10,658 nt of DNA from Larix sibirica (taxonomy: Eukaryota; Streptophyta; Pinopsida; Pinales; Pinaceae), in assembly GCA_004151065.3 (NCBI GenBank), contig NWUY0300014223.1:21662-32319 (forward strand), given 5' to 3'. The notes below the pieces were generated by a model. It saw only the letters and a list, made by a program, of their open reading frames with translations, was not told the DNA's origin and ran no database searches. The stretch's first letter is position 1. Every line of letters starts with the position of its first letter. The translations under genes were made by a program, and so were the position numbers. Below, piece after piece: positions 7,355 through 10,658 of this stretch.

Positions 7355-7936
7355 TATGGTATAGCTATAATCTCTATTGATTTTTTGCCAATTTTCAATT
7401 TGAAAGCTTATAATAAATATGCGTAGTTTAAATACCCCTTATCCTATACTACAAAGGATCACGCACAATAACGTCAATGAATAATCCAATAAATTTTGGC
7501 ATAAAATGTCCAACCTACCTTACCTATCACTTCAAGGTTCTTAGTAGGGTTTTCTTGAGCCAAATAATGTTAGGCTTTGCCTATTTGTATGGGAAATGTC
7601 CATATAATATGCTTGATTTATTTATAGATGTCAACTACATTCTTTTCTTATCGAATTAAAAAGATTAAGGAAATTGCATGTTACAATATGTTGTATCTAT
7701 TATAATTATATTTGGTCACTCTTGATTAAGCAAGCTAAATTAAAAATTCCTACATAATTTATGCTATAGTTGGCATTGCACCTCTAACTATCATACCCTT
7801 TTACCATATGATCATGTGTTTCCGTAGTTATAGCCATGAGAAGCTCATGAGTTTCCCATGTTAAACTCGCGGGCACCCTCAAAATGTCTCGGAAAAGTAC
7901 AAAACATACATAATGCACAAGCTATGTGTAGAGTTC

Positions 7937-7966
7937 ATGCATGCTAGTCATTTGTATGACATGCAT
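7937..7966. repeat. Imperfect hairpin with paired ATGCAT motifs
   Basis: ATGCAT-gcta-GTCA pairs with TGAC-ATGCAT around a 6-base loop, giving ten base pairs with a four-base bulge on one side. ATGCAT contains the RY (CATGCA) core bound by plant B3 factors, but no gene lies close enough to suggest a role. Confidence 0.4.
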
Positions 7967-10323
7967 TTGACATTTCATTGACAATATCACCCCCTACTAA
8001 GATAAATAAGGGATCTTGGGTTGAGAACAGGGATGACCAAGGGAAGGCATCATTACTCTAGCTTTATCAAGAGAAGGAACCATTGGATAATCACTTGTTT
8101 TCGTAGCTTTATTGCCTCCTAAGAAGATCCATCCTTTGGTTCTCAAAGAAATCATAGTTCAATTCTTGGGTAGAGGTTGTTTAACCATCATTTGGTTGCG
8201 CTAACAAAGTAATATTATGATCACATTGATGGAGAGATGAATACTTGTATCTAAGGAAAAGAGGACCTAAGCTCTAGTGAAGGAGGTAGAAAACAAGATT
8301 TAGTTATACACTTGTTCTCACCTTTTCAATGTTATAATACATATCTATATAATATTTCCCCCTCACCCCTCTCCCAATTCTTCTATACTTGTCAATGTAT
8401 TTTCATGCATAAATATAATGATTGTTAGGAGCTTGATTAACTTAAAGAATCATCTAAAGTCTTGTGTGTGGTGTGATTTATATTATTTATCTCCAAAATT
8501 AAGGTGGAATGACAAAGGTTTTGTTTGTAGGATGTGCGTTCAAGTTTTCTCTTGATGTTGGATCCAAAATTCTATTAATAAGGCTATTGACAAATCTAAA
8601 GGACAAACATCAATAGCTAGATATTCATCTTTAAATTTGTTTTCTACCTTGCTTTTCTATTATGCACATGGACCCTAGGGAAGGGTAGGTAGTGATCTAT
8701 CCCTCTTTTTTGTGTGAGTCTAACCCACTCATTAGGGATCTACTTAGGTGGAGGTAGGTTTCTCGTCAATAGAATTGGAGACCATATTGGGGAGAGTTTT
8801 TTTCAGCTTTCGTATTTTAGGGTTATTTTTACTTGAAAATTTTGGATTACAAATCTGGTTTAGTTTCTGCATGGTGTCAATAATTTATCAATTTCTTTTG
8901 GGATTGAGGAATGTTCATATTTTAGGATGAAGATTAGTTTTTTTCTTCCTATTTTACCTCTCTCTCATGGTTGTTCTCTATAACAAGCTTGGCTAGTTAC
9001 AAGTTACTTTTATAACGGTCTTGAACATATTCCTTTGATCGTGATCTACTACATAGAAAATAGAAACCATTTCCTATAAGTGAAGAAAAAAACATTTTCA
9101 TAGTTCACAATCTAATATTTTTATTTTTTGGTTCTCCAAGAATGCATGTTCCCTAATCCTAGAATAAGAATCTAGTTATTTTCTTAGTTTTGTGCCATTT
9201 CATAAAAATGGTTGAAAAGAGTTGAAGAAAAAGTTCATAATACTTTTCTTATTTTAGGTACATTGTGAAGCAAATATTAATTAGGTGCATTTTCCATTTA
9301 GTTTTGATTTCACAAAGTTCGAAAGTAGATCTAGATTGGAATGTAAACTTAGATAGGTTTCTTCCCCTTCATGAGAAAGATCAAGGAAGTTTCAGGGTTT
9401 GCATTGTTTCATCGAAAGAAAAATGAACATGCATGATGCATTTGGTGACTTGTTTATTTTGTAGAAATATTGATCCCATAAACACCATAAAGATTCACTC
9501 CATACCCCTTAAGTAGAAAACGAAGAATATAATCAATGTAAGATTAAAACAAATCAAACTTATTTATTTTTCAAAACAACCAACATAGTCTAGGTTGCAG
9601 AGCCTTGGTATAGGTTAGACAAAAATTCTCTAAGGCCACTAAAACAAAACTAGGATTGATTAATGAGTGATAAATTCCATTAGTAGCGAAGAGTATTTTA
9701 TAGGAAACTGCATCTTACACATGTATCAAGAACTAGGTCAAACCAATTCAATTGTTGAGAATACCCCCTTGCACTTGGGTTAGTGGGTGGATGTCATATT
9801 GGATATTTCAAGATAAGTTTGCATGTTACTCAAAATTATTACTTCTTTCTGAATTTATATTTATAGGACATGACTTGTATCATCTACCCAACATAGAATC
9901 TCAACTCACAACTATTCCCCCTAGATATCAATCATGAAGTGGCATACTTAATGCCTCTTCTTGTTTTTTTTCAACAAGAGACTATAAGTGGGAAGTTACC
10001 ATGGTACTTAGAGAAGATAGTGGATCTCTATTTTAGATCCTTTGGAGGTTTCTGATCAAGCTGGGAGGGAAATTTCACCTTGGGTGATTCATTCATGAAA
10101 TATTACTTTAATTGTGCATTGCACCTTCAATGTTTGGTCCTGGGCACTCATCGTCCTAGGGTGATCTTTGAAAGGAACTCTTTCTCAGTTGTCCACTAAT
10201 TTGTTCAAGACCTTAGATACCCTAGTCATATTTCTAGAATAGTTAGTTTGGTTATTTCTTGTTTTTAGAATTTTTTTAGCATAATTATTTTTGTTCATTG
10301 TCTATAGGTCAACCCAAACTTGA

Positions 10324-10658
10324 TTGTTTATCTTCTCTTATAAATTTCAATTCACAGTGGATGACCCAACACCCCATCAATATAGGAGGATTAGGGGTGC
10401 ACCTATGAAAATCATAGAACCACCTCCCTTGAGGAAAAGTATAAACACCCCTAACACTTCTCATAATAACTCATAGGATGAGACACATACTACTTTGAAA
10501 AACCCCATTAGAGAATATTATAGACAATTTAGGTATTATTATTACATCTTATCGATGGAACATTTTGTGAAAGGACTTAATGCACATATCACAATGAAAT
10601 GAGAGGTTCATCCCCCCCTAATGCATGACAAGTTTCACCCACCAAAGATTGAAGTCAT
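10324..10658 (+). pseudogene. Possible decayed or partial coding fragment, running off the right edge
   Basis: I do not recognise the product. One frame stays open from 10324 to the window end except for TAG at 10474-10476 and TGA at 10600-10602. The composition is protein-like rather than the Phe/Leu-rich bias of chance frames nearby, for example VDDPTPHQYRRIRGAPMKII, EPPPLRKS, NPIREYYRQFRYYYY and MEHFVKGLNAHITMK followed, after the stop, by EVHPPLMHDKFHPPKIEV. A pyrimidine-rich tract ending in TTCACAG at 10351-10357 could be a splice acceptor. The TGA could be a former Trp codon. It could be a gene exon or a transposon remnant. The evidence is frame openness and composition only. Confidence 0.35.

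Larger units (their letters stand above)
7037..10323. other. AT-rich DNA without a recognisable gene
   Basis: No reading frame here has a domain, motif or codon pattern that I can support. The open stretches at 7477-7659, 8748-8930 and 9752-9937 on the plus strand are about 60 codons, rich in Phe, Leu and Ile, and look like chance frames. I saw no tRNA, rRNA, LTR pair or tandem array by eye. The region could be intergenic DNA, intron, or very old transposon remains. Confidence 0.6.

Noticed and set aside
145-7435. Possible target-site duplication, TTTAAATAC at about 147-155 and about 7427-7435
   Set aside because: Only nine AT-rich bases match, and the right copy is far from the likely 5' end of the element, so chance is the better explanation.
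7477-9937. Three plus-strand open frames of about 60 codons (7477-7659, 8748-8930, 9752-9937)
   Set aside because: They are short, rich in Phe, Leu and Ile, and isolated, as expected by chance in AT-rich DNA.
7037-10323. LTR retrotransposon remains
   Set aside because: By eye I found no repeated long terminal segment, primer-binding site or pol motif; a genome-wide repeat search would settle it.

Overview
This window looks like nuclear DNA from a seed plant. The main evidence is a decayed plant L1-type LINE whose ORF1 carries a DUF4283-like region plus a zinc knuckle, and whose ORF2 ends in a zf-RVT domain and a type I RNase H domain. The sparse, AT-rich flanks fit a large, repeat-rich genome, possibly a conifer, but that last point is a guess. 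I see no intact protein-coding gene.

Layout. The LINE lies on the minus strand and fills most of the left two thirds (about 6810 down to about 156). In transcription order it has: a leader with a telomere-like CCCTAA motif; ORF1 (6781 to 5447), a gag-like nucleic-acid-binding protein; a TAATG overlap where the ORF1 stop touches the ORF2 start; ORF2 (5447 to 1236), with endonuclease, reverse transcriptase, zf-RVT and RNase H regions; about 335 bp of spacer; a third, coiled-coil reading frame (900 to 421); and a 3' tail with a small stem-loop, ending perhaps at an A9 run (T9 on the plus strand, 156-164).

State. Every reading frame is broken. ORF1 keeps one frame for about 1.3 kb but has about a dozen internal stops. 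ORF2 has about ten stops and about six shifts, most of them at homopolymer runs. The third frame has two stops. Many stops sit where the family has Trp or Gln, which fits C-to-T decay of a methylated, silenced copy. Some catalytic positions are also altered (endonuclease GDFN to GDFK; RNase H Glu to Gly), while the RT FADD motif survives.

Right third (about 7040-10320). This is AT-rich DNA with no convincing gene, RNA gene or recognisable transposon; two short imperfect hairpins are noted. At the right edge (10324-10658, plus strand) one frame stays open apart from two stops and may be a decayed or partial coding fragment of unknown identity.

The most interesting item is the third, coiled-coil ORF downstream of ORF2, which is not part of the usual two-ORF plan of plant L1 elements. 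The TAATG coupling of ORF1 and ORF2 comes second.
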